Positions 16,642 to 26,037 of a stretch of DNA of 55,868 bases are shown piece by piece. The stretch's first letter is position 1; every line of letters begins with the position of its first letter. Source of the DNA: Ilumatobacter sp. (lineage in GTDB: Bacteria > Actinomycetota > Acidimicrobiia > Acidimicrobiales > Ilumatobacteraceae); the NCBI GenBank assembly GCA_007693335.1, contig REDU01000076.1:1-55868 (forward strand), in the 5' to 3' direction. Both the position numbers and the translations under genes were made by a program. Below the pieces are notes generated by a model. It was not told the DNA's origin. It did not search any database and saw only the letters and a list, made by a program, of their open reading frames with translations.

Positions 16642-16668
16642 GGCGATGTCGACCGGACCGACATCGCC
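16642..16668. promoter_or_regulatory. 10-bp inverted repeat in the divergent intergenic region
   Basis: GGCGATGTCG and CGACATCGCC are perfect reverse complements separated by 7 bases. It lies midway between the divergent alcohol dehydrogenase and NuoF-like genes, 60 bases before the TAACGT box of the latter. Could be an operator for a dimeric regulator. Confidence 0.45.
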
Positions 16669-16727
16669 GCGGCTCCGACGGTCGCTGCCCCCTCGAGTCT
16701 CGTGGGAACCGGGAAAAGTCGCCGGGC

Positions 16728-16733
16728 TAACGT
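16728..16733 (+). promoter_or_regulatory. candidate -10 box of the NuoF-like gene
   Basis: TAACGT, 6 bases before a GTG that opens a 21-codon frame running into the NuoF-like start. The same hexamer precedes the operon at 5380. Confidence 0.5.
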
Positions 16734-16739
16734 GGCGCG

Positions 16740-16805
16740 GTGACCGTGGTGGCCGCTTCGAGACCGGGCGGGGCGGCTGTCTCGACGAGAGGATCGCGCA
16801 GATGA
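16740..16805 (+). CDS. 21-residue leader ORF upstream of the NuoF-like gene
   Basis: A GTG-initiated frame encoding MTVVAASRPGGAAVSTRGSR plus a final Arg, stopping with a TGA that overlaps the next start as ATGA (16802-16805). It begins 6 bases after TAACGT, so a leaderless transcript would start with it and translation could pass on by reinitiation. A GAGAGGA-like sequence inside the leader may instead recruit ribosomes directly. No family resemblance; expression is a prediction. Confidence 0.35.
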   Translation: MTVVAASRPGGAAVSTRGSRR

Positions 16806-18196
16806 CCACGTTCTTGTTGCCGGCAGAACCGATCGGGTCGCTCGACGAGTATCTCGCGACCGCCATCGGCGGGTCGGGCGTCCGCCGGGCCCACGATCTC
16901 GGCCCGACGGCCACGATCGATGAGGTGACACGGTCGGGGTTGCGCGGTCGGGGGGGCGGAGGATTCCCCACCGGCCAGAAGTGGGCCGGCATCGCCGCTC
17001 AGACCGGCGGCCGCCGATATCTGGTCTGCAACGGTGCCGAGGGGGAGCCCGGGACGTTCAAGGACCGTGCGCTGCTGCGTGCCAACCCGTACCAGCTGGT
17101 CGAAGGTGTGGTGATCGCTGCGTTCGCGATCGGAGCCGCCGAGGCGTTCATCTGCCTGAAGGCGAGCTTCGAACGCGAGATCGGTGCGGTCACCCGCGCC
17201 GTGCAGGAGTTCCAGGCGGCCGGGCTCTGGGGTGACTGCACGGTCACCATCGTGGCCGGCCCGGACGAGTACCTGTTCGGCGAGGAGAAGGCGATGCTCG
17301 AGGTGATCGAGGGCAACGAGCCGTTACCGCGCTGGCTTCCGCCCTACCTCCACGGCCTGTTCGCGACGGCGCCGCAGCTCGGCTGGCAGTCCACCGACAA
17401 CGAGGCCGGCTCGACGCATGGTGGCACCGGCTCGAACCCGACGCTCGTGAACAACGTCGAGACCCTCTCGAACATCCCGCACATCGTGTCCCGGGGTGCT
17501 GACTGGTTCCGTTCGATGGGTACCACCGACTCACCCGGCACGATCGTCACGACGGTCGTGGGGGACGTCGTGGCGCCCGACGTCGGCGAGGTCGAGATGG
17601 GAACACCGTTGCGGGCCGTGATCGACGCCGTCGGCAGTGGTGTCGCCGTCGGGCGAACGGTCAAGGCGGTGTTCTCGGGGGTGGCGAACGCGGTCGTGAC
17701 GGCCGCCGACCTCGACGTGCCGGTCAGCTACGAGGGCTTCGACGCGATCGGCAGCGGGATGGGTTCGGCGGGGTTCATCGTCTACGACGACACGACCTGC
17801 ATGGTCGACGCCGCCTACCGCTTCTCACGGTTCCTCTCCATCGAGTCGTGTGGCCAGTGTCCGCCCTGCAAGCTCGGTTCGAGCGCGATCACCGAGCACC
17901 TCGAACGGATCGAGACCGGGGTGGGTGACGCCGGCGATCTCGACGTGATCACCGGCTGGTTGGGCCATGTCACCGACGGCAACCGCTGCTACCTCGCCGT
18001 GGAGGAGCAGATCGTGGTGACGAGCATCATGCGCGAGTTCGCCGAGGAGTTCGCCGACCACGTCGAACACCACCGGTGCCCGCGCCCGCGGCGCCTCCCG
18101 ATCCCCAAGCTGATCGACCTCGTGGACGGCCGCGCTGTCTACGACGACTCGTTCTGGCGCAAGCAGCCCGACTGGACCTACGCCGACGACGCGTGA
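16802..18196 (+). CDS. NuoF-like NADH dehydrogenase (51 kDa) protein, orphan
   Basis: A 464-residue protein with the full NuoF architecture: SGLRGRGGGGFPTGQKW near residue 45 (NADH/FMN), CNGAEGEPGTFKDRALL, an SLBB domain around residues 255-305, and the C-terminal iron-sulfur domain ESCGQCPPCKLG (about residue 346) with a fourth Cys in GNRCYL, giving the N3-type 4Fe-4S ligands. No nuoE or nuoG gene is nearby, so it is not part of a complex I operon. It may partner a formate dehydrogenase, hydrogenase or ferredoxin system encoded elsewhere. Start ATG 16802; the open frame extends far upstream but that part has no family features. Confidence 0.88.
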   Translation: MTTFLLPAEPIGSLDEYLATAIGGSGVRRAHDLGPTATIDEVTRSGLRGRGGGGFPTGQKWAGIAAQTGGRRYLVCNGAEGEPGTFKDRALLRANPYQLVEGVVIAAFAIGAAEAFICLKASFEREIGAVTRAVQEFQAAGLWGDCTVTIVAGPDEYLFGEEKAMLEVIEGNEPLPRWLPPYLHGLFATAPQLGWQSTDNEAGSTHGGTGSNPTLVNNVETLSNIPHIVSRGADWFRSMGTTDSPGTIVTTVVGDVVAPDVGEVEMGTPLRAVIDAVGSGVAVGRTVKAVFSGVANAVVTAADLDVPVSYEGFDAIGSGMGSAGFIVYDDTTCMVDAAYRFSRFLSIESCGQCPPCKLGSSAITEHLERIETGVGDAGDLDVITGWLGHVTDGNRCYLAVEEQIVVTSIMREFAEEFADHVEHHRCPRPRRLPIPKLIDLVDGRAVYDDSFWRKQPDWTYADDA

Positions 18197-18220
18197 CCGG
18201 AACAGAGTCCAGGTTTCAGG

Positions 18221-19069
18221 TCATCGGCGAGCGACGAGAACCGGGACCGGTGCATGGTGCACGACGTCCATGGTGAGCGAGCCCTCGCGGAACAGCTCGA
18301 GGCGGTCGCGATGGTGGGTCATCATCGCGACGAGTGCGGGCTGCACCTGCTCGATGGCGTCCATCAGGCCGTCGTGGACCTCGCTCGCGAACACCAGCCG
18401 ATGATTCGCGGCCACCCCGAGGCGCGCAGCATGGTCGCAGAGTGCTCCCATCTCGCGGGACTCCTCGGGGTACGGCTCGTCGCTCGGTCGTCCCGACGGG
18501 GCGGAGACGACGGCCACCACCTCGACGGCACGGTGCAGGAGCGCGGCGAGATCGAGTACGTGGTGCCCGGCTGCTGTGGCCTCGGGACTGCCGTCGTGGG
18601 CGAGCAGGATCGGGCCCTCACCGAGAGGCTCGGCTCGGCATGCGGGTCCCACCAACACCACGGGCCCGGCAGCGCGGGTGACCACTTCGGCTGCGATATT
18701 GGGGTGGAGTGCGGCCAGGAGGCGCCCGCGAGCGTGGGTGGTCATGCAGACGCCCGTGCGTGCCGAGTCGGCCGCAGCCGCGACGGCGTCGGCTGGCTGC
18801 TGGTCGGCGTCGACGTCGGCGTCGACCTCGGTCGGCAGCGATGCGGCGATGTTCTCGAGGTAGGACGTGGCTGTCGAACCGTCGATCTCGGTCTGCGTCG
18901 TCAGGAGGCGGAGTCCCGACCCCGTGGCCGAGGCGAGCGACGACGCAATCGGGAGTGCGCGCTCCGACGCGGTCGTGCCGTCGAGCGGCACGATCCATTC
19001 GTCGAGCTGATCCGGCCCGCGCGCCGTGGCGATCGAGCTGACCCTGATGACGACCATGACGAGTTCCAT
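18221..19069 (-). CDS. tandem-domain universal stress protein
   Basis: A 282-residue protein with two Usp domains. The first half, from DEWIVPLDGTTASERALPIA, is followed by a second copy from ILLAHDGSPEATAAGHHVLD. The C-terminal domain ends FREGSLTMDVVHHAPVPVLV, a degenerate form of the ATP-binding region, and the first ends AAEVVTRAAGPVVLVG. Neither has the complete G-2x-G-9x-G pattern, so nucleotide binding may be weakened. Start is ambiguous between ATG 19069 and 19057. Converges with the NuoF-like gene with a 24-base gap. Confidence 0.85.
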   Translation of the reverse strand: MELVMVVIRVSSIATARGPDQLDEWIVPLDGTTASERALPIASSLASATGSGLRLLTTQTEIDGSTATSYLENIAASLPTEVDADVDADQQPADAVAAAADSARTGVCMTTHARGRLLAALHPNIAAEVVTRAAGPVVLVGPACRAEPLGEGPILLAHDGSPEATAAGHHVLDLAALLHRAVEVVAVVSAPSGRPSDEPYPEESREMGALCDHAARLGVAANHRLVFASEVHDGLMDAIEQVQPALVAMMTHHRDRLELFREGSLTMDVVHHAPVPVLVARR

Positions 19070-19146
19070 GTCCTGATCGTGGGATCGGGCCCGCCCATCG
19101 CGCCAGGGCCGAATGCCCCATCGCATCGGTGGGAGACGTGTACTGA

Positions 19147-20205
19147 TCAGCGGCGCACCCAGTCGGCGAGGTCTTCGTGCTCGAAGATCGTCGTCTCCTG
19201 GATCGTCAGCTCGGTCCCGGCACCGCCGTCGAGCGCCCGGCGGTACATGGCGTGGGCGATGGCGACATCGACGTAGGCGAGCCCGACCGCGTTGAAGTAG
19301 ATCCGCTCGTCGGGTGACTCGCGTCCGGGCTTGTCGCCGAGGATGATCTCCACCAGATCGGCATGGATGTCGTCGTCGGTGAGGCGGCCTTCGGCGTACA
19401 TGCGGCTCAGGGTCTGGGTGCGGTGCTTCACGGTCTCCCACTCGTCGCAGACGATCTTGTCGCACAGCTCGGCCACCGCGTACTCGTCCTCCCAGCCGCC
19501 GATGTGGCTGTAGAAGACACCGGGGGCGAGCCACTCGGCACGCAACAGCGGCGCCTGGGCGCTGGTGGCGGTCACGACGATGTCGGCGCCGTCGACGGCC
19601 GCAGCGAGGTCCGGGCCCGTCGCCACGAACGTCATCTCCGGGAGCAGCGGTGTCATCTGCTCCACGAACTGACCCGCTTCGTCATCGGTCTTCGCTCCGA
19701 CCCGGCAGGTGCGGAGGGTCGGCCGGACCGACGCCATCGCCAGCAGGTGCATCTTCGCCTGCTCCCCCGCCCCGATGAACCCGATCGTGCTGGCGTCGTC
19801 GCGGGCGAGGTGCTCCGCAGCGAGGCCGCCCATCGCGGCGACGCGCAGGTTGGAGCACAACGTGCCCTCCATGAACGCGATCGGGAACCCGCGCTCGATC
19901 TCGCTCAGCACGATCACCGCCGTCAGGTTCTGCAGACCGAACCGCTCGGGGTTCGGCGGGAACACCGACACCCACTTGACGCCACACACCTGCTCGTCGA
20001 GCAGCGTCGCGGGGAGGCAGTTGATCCGCGACTGCGTCGCCTCGTCGAAGATCTGCACGATCTTGTCCGGGAACAGCACCCGACCCTCCCGGAATCCACG
20101 CATCACCGTGGCGGCAGCATCCATCGCGAGCCGCGGATCGAGGCACCCGGATCGGAGCAGGTCTTCTTGCGACAGGTAGCGGCACGGGATCGAACGATCG
20201 GTCAT
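19147..20205 (-). CDS. ornithine cyclodeaminase / mu-crystallin family protein
   Basis: A 352-residue NAD(P)-binding protein of the OCD/mu-crystallin family. It has FPDKIVQIF, INCLPATL and GVKWVSVFPPNPERFG in the substrate domain, then TIGFIGAGEQAKMHLLAMAS, the Rossmann GxGxxA motif. DIVVTATSAQAPLL is the usual second half. Family members include ornithine cyclodeaminase, alanine dehydrogenase and ketimine reductase, so the exact reaction is open. Start ATG 20205 (MTDRSIPCRYL). It diverges from the epoxide-hydrolase-like gene across 148 bases. Confidence 0.9.
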   Translation of the reverse strand: MTDRSIPCRYLSQEDLLRSGCLDPRLAMDAAATVMRGFREGRVLFPDKIVQIFDEATQSRINCLPATLLDEQVCGVKWVSVFPPNPERFGLQNLTAVIVLSEIERGFPIAFMEGTLCSNLRVAAMGGLAAEHLARDDASTIGFIGAGEQAKMHLLAMASVRPTLRTCRVGAKTDDEAGQFVEQMTPLLPEMTFVATGPDLAAAVDGADIVVTATSAQAPLLRAEWLAPGVFYSHIGGWEDEYAVAELCDKIVCDEWETVKHRTQTLSRMYAEGRLTDDDIHADLVEIILGDKPGRESPDERIYFNAVGLAYVDVAIAHAMYRRALDGGAGTELTIQETTIFEHEDLADWVRR

Positions 20206-20308
20206 CGGACCACCCTGTACGGTCTCGGCCGCTGCCGACCAGGGTCTTGAGTCACCCAATCGGTGCTGAACGACCGGGAGCGTGTCGGGGCGCGTCCCGC
20301 CGTTCGTT

Positions 20309-20314
20309 TACAGT
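20309..20314 (+). promoter_or_regulatory. candidate -10 box of the LEH-like gene
   Basis: TACAGT, about 40 bases before ATG 20354, leaving a short untranslated leader that carries the AGGAG ribosome binding site. Confidence 0.4.
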
Positions 20315-20353
20315 GGTCGTCGTCCCGAATCGTCTCAGCGACAGGAGTTCTCG

Positions 20354-20737
20354 ATGGGCACCGCCTCCGACGTGGTCGACGCCTTCGTCACCGCCATCGA
20401 AGCCCACGACATCGAGGCGGCGCTGGCACTCGTCACCGACGACGTCTCGTACGAGAACATGCCGATCGATCCGATCGTCGGCAAGGACGCGATGGGTGCC
20501 GTGCTGACGGGCTTCCTGGCGTCGGCGGTCGAGGTCGATTGGCAGGTGCTGCGCCAGCACGAGATCGGCGGGCTGGTCGTCAACGAGCGGCTCGACCGGT
20601 TCCGTCTCGAAGGCGGATGGCTGGAGTTGCCGGTGGCCGGGTTCTTCGAGATCACGGCCGACGGGTTGATCAGCCGTTGGCGCGACTACTTCGACATGGC
20701 CACCTACACCACACAACTCCAGGCACTCAGCCCCTGA
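20354..20737 (+). CDS. limonene-1,2-epoxide hydrolase-like (SnoaL fold) protein
   Basis: A 127-residue alpha+beta barrel protein of the LEH/SnoaL-like superfamily. AFVTAIEAHDIEAALALVTD is the typical opening and NERLDRF...PVAGFFEITADGLISRWRDYFD the typical end, retaining an Arg and the Asp residues that form the Asp-Arg-Asp epoxide-opening triad in limonene epoxide hydrolase. AGGAG lies 7 bases before ATG 20354. It converges with a P450 gene, so a P450-epoxide-diol sequence is an attractive but unproven link. Confidence 0.85.
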   Translation: MGTASDVVDAFVTAIEAHDIEAALALVTDDVSYENMPIDPIVGKDAMGAVLTGFLASAVEVDWQVLRQHEIGGLVVNERLDRFRLEGGWLELPVAGFFEITADGLISRWRDYFDMATYTTQLQALSP

Positions 20738-20794
20738 GCGGACTGATCACTCGGCCGGGCGCGGCCAGCTCCCGCCACGCCACGAGAGTTCGAC

Positions 20795-22180
20795 TCAGTC
20801 GGCCGCGTCGAGGATGCGGACGGGGAGTTCGCGCGGGCCGCGGATCTGGCCGACGCTCCATCGGACGTCGCCGGCGAGTTCGAAGCGCGGGAAGCGCGCG
20901 ATGAACTCCTCGATCGCGACCTTCAGCTCGAGACGGGCCAGGTTCGAGCCCAGGCACCGGTGGATGCCCAGACCGAACGCGGCGTGGCGGTTCTCTTCGC
21001 GATCGACGATGAAGGTGTCGGGGTCGTCGAACTTCGCCGGGTCGCGGTTGGCGGCCGGGAACGGCAACAGCACCCAGTCGTCCTGCTTCATCGGGCAGCC
21101 GTGGAAGTCGTTGTCCTTCGCCACGAGTCGCGCCATCGTGACCGGCGCATAGGCCCGCAGGAATTCCTCGAGCGCGAACGTCATCACGTCGGGATCGTCG
21201 AGCAGTCGCTGATGATCCTCGGGGTGCTGGGCGAGGTGCCACAGCGATGATCCGATCGCCGACCACGTGGTGTCGATGCCGGCGATCAGCAGCAGGACGA
21301 TCATCCCGCCGACCACCTCGTCGGACACCGGCGTGCCCTCGATCTCGACATCGAGCAGGTAGCTCGTCAGGTCGTCACGCGGGTTCGCCCGGTGATCGTC
21401 GATCTGTGCTCGGATGTAGTTGCCGAGGTCTTCCATGCCCTCCCGGGTGCCGGGCTCCTCGGTGATGCGCTCGAGCGCGTCGTGCACGAACCTGCGGAAG
21501 AGGTCCTCGTCCTCGCTCGGGAAGCCGAGCATCCGCCCGATCACGTTGACCGGGATGTGCTGGGCGTACTGCACGGCGGCGTCGATCACGGTCTCGCCGG
21601 GCACGATGTCGCCCATCCGGTCGAGCAGGTCGTTGCACAGCTGACGGATCTCGGGCTCCCACGGCTCGATCTTCTTCGGCGCGAACGCTGGGAGCAGGAG
21701 CCGGCGGGCCATGCCGTGGAACGGCGGATCACTGGTGATCGGTGGCACGCCACCGATCGGCGCCGGCAGCGCGAGATCGCCCGGGCGACCGACGCTGACC
21801 ACCACGCTGCGGCTCGTGAAGTTCTCGGTGTCGTACGCGACCTCGTTGACGGTCTCGTGCGTGATCGGCACCCACATGCCCCCGTAGCGGTCGGAGTGCG
21901 CCACCGGGCAGCCGCTCTCTCGCAGCTCCTTCCAGATCTCGGGCGCCACGGGGTTGTACTCGGGCGCGGCGTGGTCGAAATCGGTGCGATAGTCAGAGAC
22001 CGGGCCGTAGTCGTCGGGGTCGTAGGGAACCCGTTGCCAGACGTCGGTGCCCTCCGGGCTGTCGCCGAACGTCGGCACGTAGTCGGCGCCTCGGCGAGGT
22101 GCTGCCGGAGTGGCCGTCTGGCTGTGGCCATCGGCCTTGTCGTGTTGAACGGTCTCGCCGCGATCGACGGTTTCGGTCAT
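20795..22180 (-). CDS. cytochrome P450
   Basis: A 461-residue soluble bacterial P450. The haem-binding loop [18 protein letters not shown] contains the axial Cys, the I-helix has [20 protein letters not shown], and the K-helix ExxR equivalent is [13 protein letters not shown]. The N-terminus has ~35 extra polar residues before the first conserved block. Similarity is to the CYP families that hydroxylate terpenoids, sterols or fatty acids, with substrate unknown. No redox partner is adjacent, though a ferredoxin lies at 29649. AAGGCGG precedes ATG 22180. Divergent from catalase across 119 bases. Confidence 0.94.
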   Translation of the reverse strand: MTETVDRGETVQHDKADGHSQTATPAAPRRGADYVPTFGDSPEGTDVWQRVPYDPDDYGPVSDYRTDFDHAAPEYNPVAPEIWKELRESGCPVAHSDRYGGMWVPITHETVNEVAYDTENFTSRSVVVSVGRPGDLALPAPIGGVPPITSDPPFHGMARRLLLPAFAPKKIEPWEPEIRQLCNDLLDRMGDIVPGETVIDAAVQYAQHIPVNVIGRMLGFPSEDEDLFRRFVHDALERITEEPGTREGMEDLGNYIRAQIDDHRANPRDDLTSYLLDVEIEGTPVSDEVVGGMIVLLLIAGIDTTWSAIGSSLWHLAQHPEDHQRLLDDPDVMTFALEEFLRAYAPVTMARLVAKDNDFHGCPMKQDDWVLLPFPAANRDPAKFDDPDTFIVDREENRHAAFGLGIHRCLGSNLARLELKVAIEEFIARFPRFELAGDVRWSVGQIRGPRELPVRILDAAD

Positions 22181-22299
22181 GTCATCCGCCTTCCCTGTCG
22201 GGATCAGGATACCCGGGGTGGCCCGCGGCGACGAGGGGAGCGTTTGGTGGTGGCGAGTCCGGGGAACGCTTCTCGCCGACCGCGACCAGAGAGGTGACG

Positions 22300-23769
22300 A
22301 TGATGTCGAACCCGAGCCGTCCCACGGCGAGCCGTCCCACCACCACCGATGCCGGGATCCCGGTCCCGAGTGACGAACATTCCCTGACCGTCGGGCCTGA
22401 CGGGCCGATCCTGCTCCAGGACCACTACCTGATCGAGCAGATGGCGAACTTCAACCGGGAGCGGATCGTCGAGCGTCAACCTCATGCCAAGGGCGGAGGG
22501 GCGTTCGGCCGCTTCGAGGTGACCGACGACGTCAGCCGCTACACCAAGGCGAACGTGTTCCAGCCGGGCACGTCGGTCGACACGCTGATCCGCTTCTCGA
22601 CGGTGGCCGGTGAGCGGGGGAGCCCCGACACGTGGCGTGATCCCCGTGGCTTCTCGCTGAAGTTCTACACCGACCAGGGCAACTACGACATGGTGGGCAA
22701 CAACACGCCGGTGTTCTTCATCCGTGACCCGATGAAGTTCCAGCACTTCATCAGGTCGCAGAAGCGGCGAGCCGACTCGAACCTGCGTGATCACGACATG
22801 CAGTGGGATTTCTGGACACTCTCGCCCGAGTCCGCCCATCAGGTCACGTGGTTGATGGGTGACCGGGGCATCCCCGAGACGTGGCGTCACATGAACGGCT
22901 ACTCCAGCCACACCTACCTGTGGGTGAACGCCGACGGCGAGCGCTTCTGGGTGAAGTACCACTTCAAGACCGATCAGGGCATCGACTTCCTCACCCAGGG
23001 CGATGCCGACCGGATCGCCGGTGAGGACGGCGACTACCACACCCGTGACCTGTTCGACGCGATCGAGCGTGGCGACCACCCCAGTTGGACCATGCACGTC
23101 CAGGTGATGCCGTTCGACGAGGCCGAGACCTACCGGTTCAACCCGTTCGACCTCACCAAGGTGTGGCCGCACAGCGACTACCCGCTGATCGAGGTGGGCC
23201 GGCTCACGCTCGACCGCAACCCGACCGACTACCACACCGAGATCGAGCAGGCGGCGTTCGAACCGAACAACCTGGTGCCGGGCATCGGACCCAGCCCCGA
23301 CAAGATGCTGTTGGCCCGGCTGTTCGCGTACGCCGATGCCCACCGGGCCCGACTCGGTGTCAACTACAAGCAGATCCCGGTCAACGCACCGCAGTGCCCG
23401 GTGCACAGCTACAGCAAGGACGGCGCGATGCGGGTCCAGAACGTGACCGACCCGGTGTACGCACCGAACTCCAAGGGTGGGCCCGCCGCCGATCCGGAGA
23501 GCTTCCCGTACGTGGAGAAGTGGTCGGCCAGTGGCGAGTTCATCCACGCGGCCTACACGCCGCGACGCGACGATGACGACTTCGTGCAGGCGGGAGCGCT
23601 CGTGCGTGACGTGATGGACGACGCCCAGCGCGACCGTCTGGTCGAGAACGTGGCCGGGCACCTCGGTGACGGCGTGTCCGACCCCGTTCTCGAGCGGGCC
23701 TTCGAGTACTGGCGGAACATCGACAAGGAGATCGGCGACCGCATCGAACAGGCCGTGTCGGCGGGCTGA
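22300..23769 (+). CDS. katA: monofunctional haem catalase
   Basis: A 489-residue small-subunit catalase that removes hydrogen peroxide. The distal His is in [19 protein letters not shown], the distal Asn in [17 protein letters not shown], and the proximal haem Tyr in [15 protein letters not shown]. Length and all conserved blocks are normal. GAGAGGTGACG before the ATG pair at 22300 is a good ribosome binding site. Converges with a peroxiredoxin gene 32 bases away, so two peroxide-detoxifying enzymes sit tail to tail. Confidence 0.96.
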   Translation: MMSNPSRPTASRPTTTDAGIPVPSDEHSLTVGPDGPILLQDHYLIEQMANFNRERIVERQPHAKGGGAFGRFEVTDDVSRYTKANVFQPGTSVDTLIRFSTVAGERGSPDTWRDPRGFSLKFYTDQGNYDMVGNNTPVFFIRDPMKFQHFIRSQKRRADSNLRDHDMQWDFWTLSPESAHQVTWLMGDRGIPETWRHMNGYSSHTYLWVNADGERFWVKYHFKTDQGIDFLTQGDADRIAGEDGDYHTRDLFDAIERGDHPSWTMHVQVMPFDEAETYRFNPFDLTKVWPHSDYPLIEVGRLTLDRNPTDYHTEIEQAAFEPNNLVPGIGPSPDKMLLARLFAYADAHRARLGVNYKQIPVNAPQCPVHSYSKDGAMRVQNVTDPVYAPNSKGGPAADPESFPYVEKWSASGEFIHAAYTPRRDDDDFVQAGALVRDVMDDAQRDRLVENVAGHLGDGVSDPVLERAFEYWRNIDKEIGDRIEQAVSAG

Positions 23770-23801
23770 GACCAGCGGTGAGCGACCGTCGGCGAGGCCG
23801 C

Positions 23802-24431
23802 TCAGTCGGGGGCGTCGGCGAAGCGCAGATAGGGCTTGAACTCTTCGACGTTGTCGAATCGCTCCCTGGCGTCCTCGGTGGAAACCGTGGTGGCCACGAT
23901 CACCCGGTCGCCGGGCTCCCAATCGGCCGGGGTGGCGATGGGGTTCTTGTCGGTGGCCTGCAGGGCGTCGATGACGCGGACGATCTCGTCGAAGTTGCGG
24001 CCCACCGACTTGGGGTAGGTGAGCATGAGGCGCAGCTTGTCGTCCGGGTCGACGATGAACACCGAGCGGACGGTGGAGGTGTCGCCGGCACCGGGGTGGA
24101 TCATGTCGTACAGCTCGGCCACGCGATGGTCGGGGTCGGCCACGATCGGGAAGTTGAGAGCGGTGCCGGTGACCTCGCCGATGTCGGGAGCCCACTCGTG
24201 GTGGTCGTCGATCGGGTCGATCGACAACGCCATGGCCTTGGTGTTGCGCTTGGCGAACTCGTCCTTGAGGGCGGCCGTGCGGCCCAGCTCGGTGGTGCAC
24301 ACCGGGGTGAAATCGGCCGGGTGGCTGAAGAACACGGCCCAAGACCCGCGCTTCCACTCGTGGAACGAGAGCTCTCCGTCGGTGGTCATGGCGGTGAAGT
24401 CGGGGGCGGTGTCGCCCAGGTGCAGACCCAT
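23802..24431 (-). CDS. 1-Cys peroxiredoxin (Prx6 type)
   Basis: A 209-residue peroxiredoxin. The active site is SHPADFTPVCTTELGR with the peroxidatic Cys; it is the only Cys I find in the protein, so it is a 1-Cys enzyme needing an external reductant. The long C-terminal extension with YPKSVGRNFDEIVRVIDALQ and NPIATPADWEPGDRVI is diagnostic for the Prx6 group. AGGAAGAGGA precedes ATG 24431. Diverges from xylose isomerase. Confidence 0.95.
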   Translation of the reverse strand: MGLHLGDTAPDFTAMTTDGELSFHEWKRGSWAVFFSHPADFTPVCTTELGRTAALKDEFAKRNTKAMALSIDPIDDHHEWAPDIGEVTGTALNFPIVADPDHRVAELYDMIHPGAGDTSTVRSVFIVDPDDKLRLMLTYPKSVGRNFDEIVRVIDALQATDKNPIATPADWEPGDRVIVATTVSTEDARERFDNVEEFKPYLRFADAPD

Positions 24432-24581
24432 CGTGGTTCCTCTTCCTGATGTCGTCGCCGGCGGGACAACTCCCGGCCGGCACTCTGTGACAACAGGTGC
24501 GCACGCGCGGGCATTCCCGACGGCCGACGCGACCTCGGGGCCGCGACCGACCCGCGTGCAGACACGGAGGGCTCGTCGATG

Positions 24582-24593
24582 CCACGATCGTGG
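24582..24593. promoter_or_regulatory. 12-base palindrome upstream of xylose isomerase
   Basis: CCACGATCGTGG is a perfect palindrome 36 bases before the GTG start of xylA. It may be an operator for a sugar-responsive repressor, but no regulator is adjacent. Confidence 0.35.
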
Positions 24594-24629
24594 TCGAGCG
24601 ATCGCATCCACGAACCCCGGGAGGTCCCC

Positions 24630-25970
24630 GTGAACGAACCATTCTTCACCGACGTGAGCGGGCCGATCCCGTACGAGGGACCCGACAGCGACAACCCGCT
24701 GGCGTTCCGGTGGTACGACGCCGACCGGGTGGTGGCCGGACGGACGATGCGCGACCATCTCCGGTTCGCCGTCTGCTACTGGCACAGCTTCACGTGGGAC
24801 GGGTTCGACATCTTCGGCGCCGGCACCCTCGATCGGCCGTGGCACCCGACGTTCGCGCCCGACGCCGACCCGATGCTGGCCGCCCGGCAGAAGATGGACG
24901 CCGCGTTCGAGTTCTTCACCAAGCTCGGCGTGGGGTTCTACTGCTTCCACGATCGTGACATCGCGCCCGAGGGCACCTCGTTCACGGAATCCGCGGCCCG
25001 GTTCGACGTGATGGTCGACGAAGCGGCCGCTCACCAGGAACGCACCGGCGTCGAGCTGCTGTGGGGAACGGCCAACCTGTTCTCCCATCCCAGGTACCAG
25101 GCCGGCGCTGCCACCAACCCCGACCCCGAGGTGTTCGCGTACGCCGCCGGCCAGGTGGCCCACTGCCTCGAGGCCACGCACCGACTCGGCGGCCACAACT
25201 ACGTGCTGTGGGGCGGACGCGAGGGCTACGAGACGCTGCTGAACACGCACCTCCGGCGTGAGCTCGATCAGCTCGCCAGGTTCCTCACCATGGTGGTCGA
25301 GCACAAGCACCGGATCGGGTTCGACGGAGCGATCCTGATCGAACCGAAGCCGTTCGAGCCGACCAAGCACCAGTACGACTACGACGTGGCCGCCGTGCAC
25401 GCGTTCTTGCAGCGCTACGACCTGGTCGACGAGATCAAGGTCAACATCGAGGTCAACCACGCCACGCTCGCCGGCCACGACTTCGCCCACGAGATCGCCG
25501 CCGCGTTCGCGGCCGGGATCTTCGGGTCGGTCGACGCCAATGCCGGCGACGACCGCCTCGGTTGGGACCTCGATCGCTTCCCGGTGTCGGTCGAGCAGAT
25601 GACGCTCGGCATGCTCGAGATCCTGCGCGGCGGCGGCTTCACGACCGGTGGCCTGAACTTCGATGCCAAGCTGCGACGGCAGTCGATCGACCGCACCGAT
25701 CTGTTCCACGCCCACATCGGCGGGATGGACACGATGGCCCGGGCGCTGCTCGCGGCCGCCCGGATCATCGACGACGGCACGCTCGATGCGCTCCGCGACG
25801 AGCGCTATGCGGGGTGGGCGGGCGATCTCGGCCGCTCGATCACCGACGGCACCGTCACGCTCGCCGACCTCCACGAACGGGCGCGACACGCCGGTGATCC
25901 GGCTCGTGTCTCGGGCCGTCAGGAGCAGCTCGAGAACCTCGTGGCCCACCACATCGCCAACACCCGCTGA
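24630..25970 (+). CDS. xylA: xylose isomerase (class II)
   Basis: A 446-residue xylose isomerase converting D-xylose to D-xylulose. Metal and catalytic segments visible are [10 protein letters not shown] (active-site His), [32 protein letters not shown] (metal Glu), [17 protein letters not shown] and [16 protein letters not shown]. The length and N-terminal extension are those of class II enzymes as in E. coli and Bacillus, whereas Streptomyces-type actinobacterial enzymes are class I (~390 residues). GGGAGGTCCCC before GTG 24630 fixes the start. No xylulose kinase or transporter is adjacent. Confidence 0.95.
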   Translation: MNEPFFTDVSGPIPYEGPDSDNPLAFRWYDADRVVAGRTMRDHLRFAVCYWHSFTWDGFDIFGAGTLDRPWHPTFAPDADPMLAARQKMDAAFEFFTKLGVGFYCFHDRDIAPEGTSFTESAARFDVMVDEAAAHQERTGVELLWGTANLFSHPRYQAGAATNPDPEVFAYAAGQVAHCLEATHRLGGHNYVLWGGREGYETLLNTHLRRELDQLARFLTMVVEHKHRIGFDGAILIEPKPFEPTKHQYDYDVAAVHAFLQRYDLVDEIKVNIEVNHATLAGHDFAHEIAAAFAAGIFGSVDANAGDDRLGWDLDRFPVSVEQMTLGMLEILRGGGFTTGGLNFDAKLRRQSIDRTDLFHAHIGGMDTMARALLAAARIIDDGTLDALRDERYAGWAGDLGRSITDGTVTLADLHERARHAGDPARVSGRQEQLENLVAHHIANTR

Positions 25971-26023
25971 TCACGTCGGCCACCACGCTGCGAGCCTGGT
26001 TGGTGGGGTGTCGGACGAACCGT

Positions 26024-26029
26024 TAGGTT
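26024..26029 (+). promoter_or_regulatory. candidate -10 box of the lipoprotein gene
   Basis: TAGGTT, 8 bases before the GTG start at 26038 with no Shine-Dalgarno sequence, suggesting a leaderless mRNA. Confidence 0.45.
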
Positions 26030-26037
26030 CGCCGCCC

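Noticed and set aside
15455-16801. 449-residue upstream extension of the NuoF-like frame
   Set aside because: It runs antisense through the alcohol dehydrogenase; NuoF homology begins only at ATG 16802.
23770-23801. Terminator between catalase and peroxiredoxin
   Set aside because: Only a 5-bp AGCGG/CCGCT pairing with a long loop is visible; not convincing.
22204-24642. 812-residue minus-strand open frame across catalase and peroxiredoxin
   Set aside because: Antisense of catalase for most of its length and without any recognisable motif.
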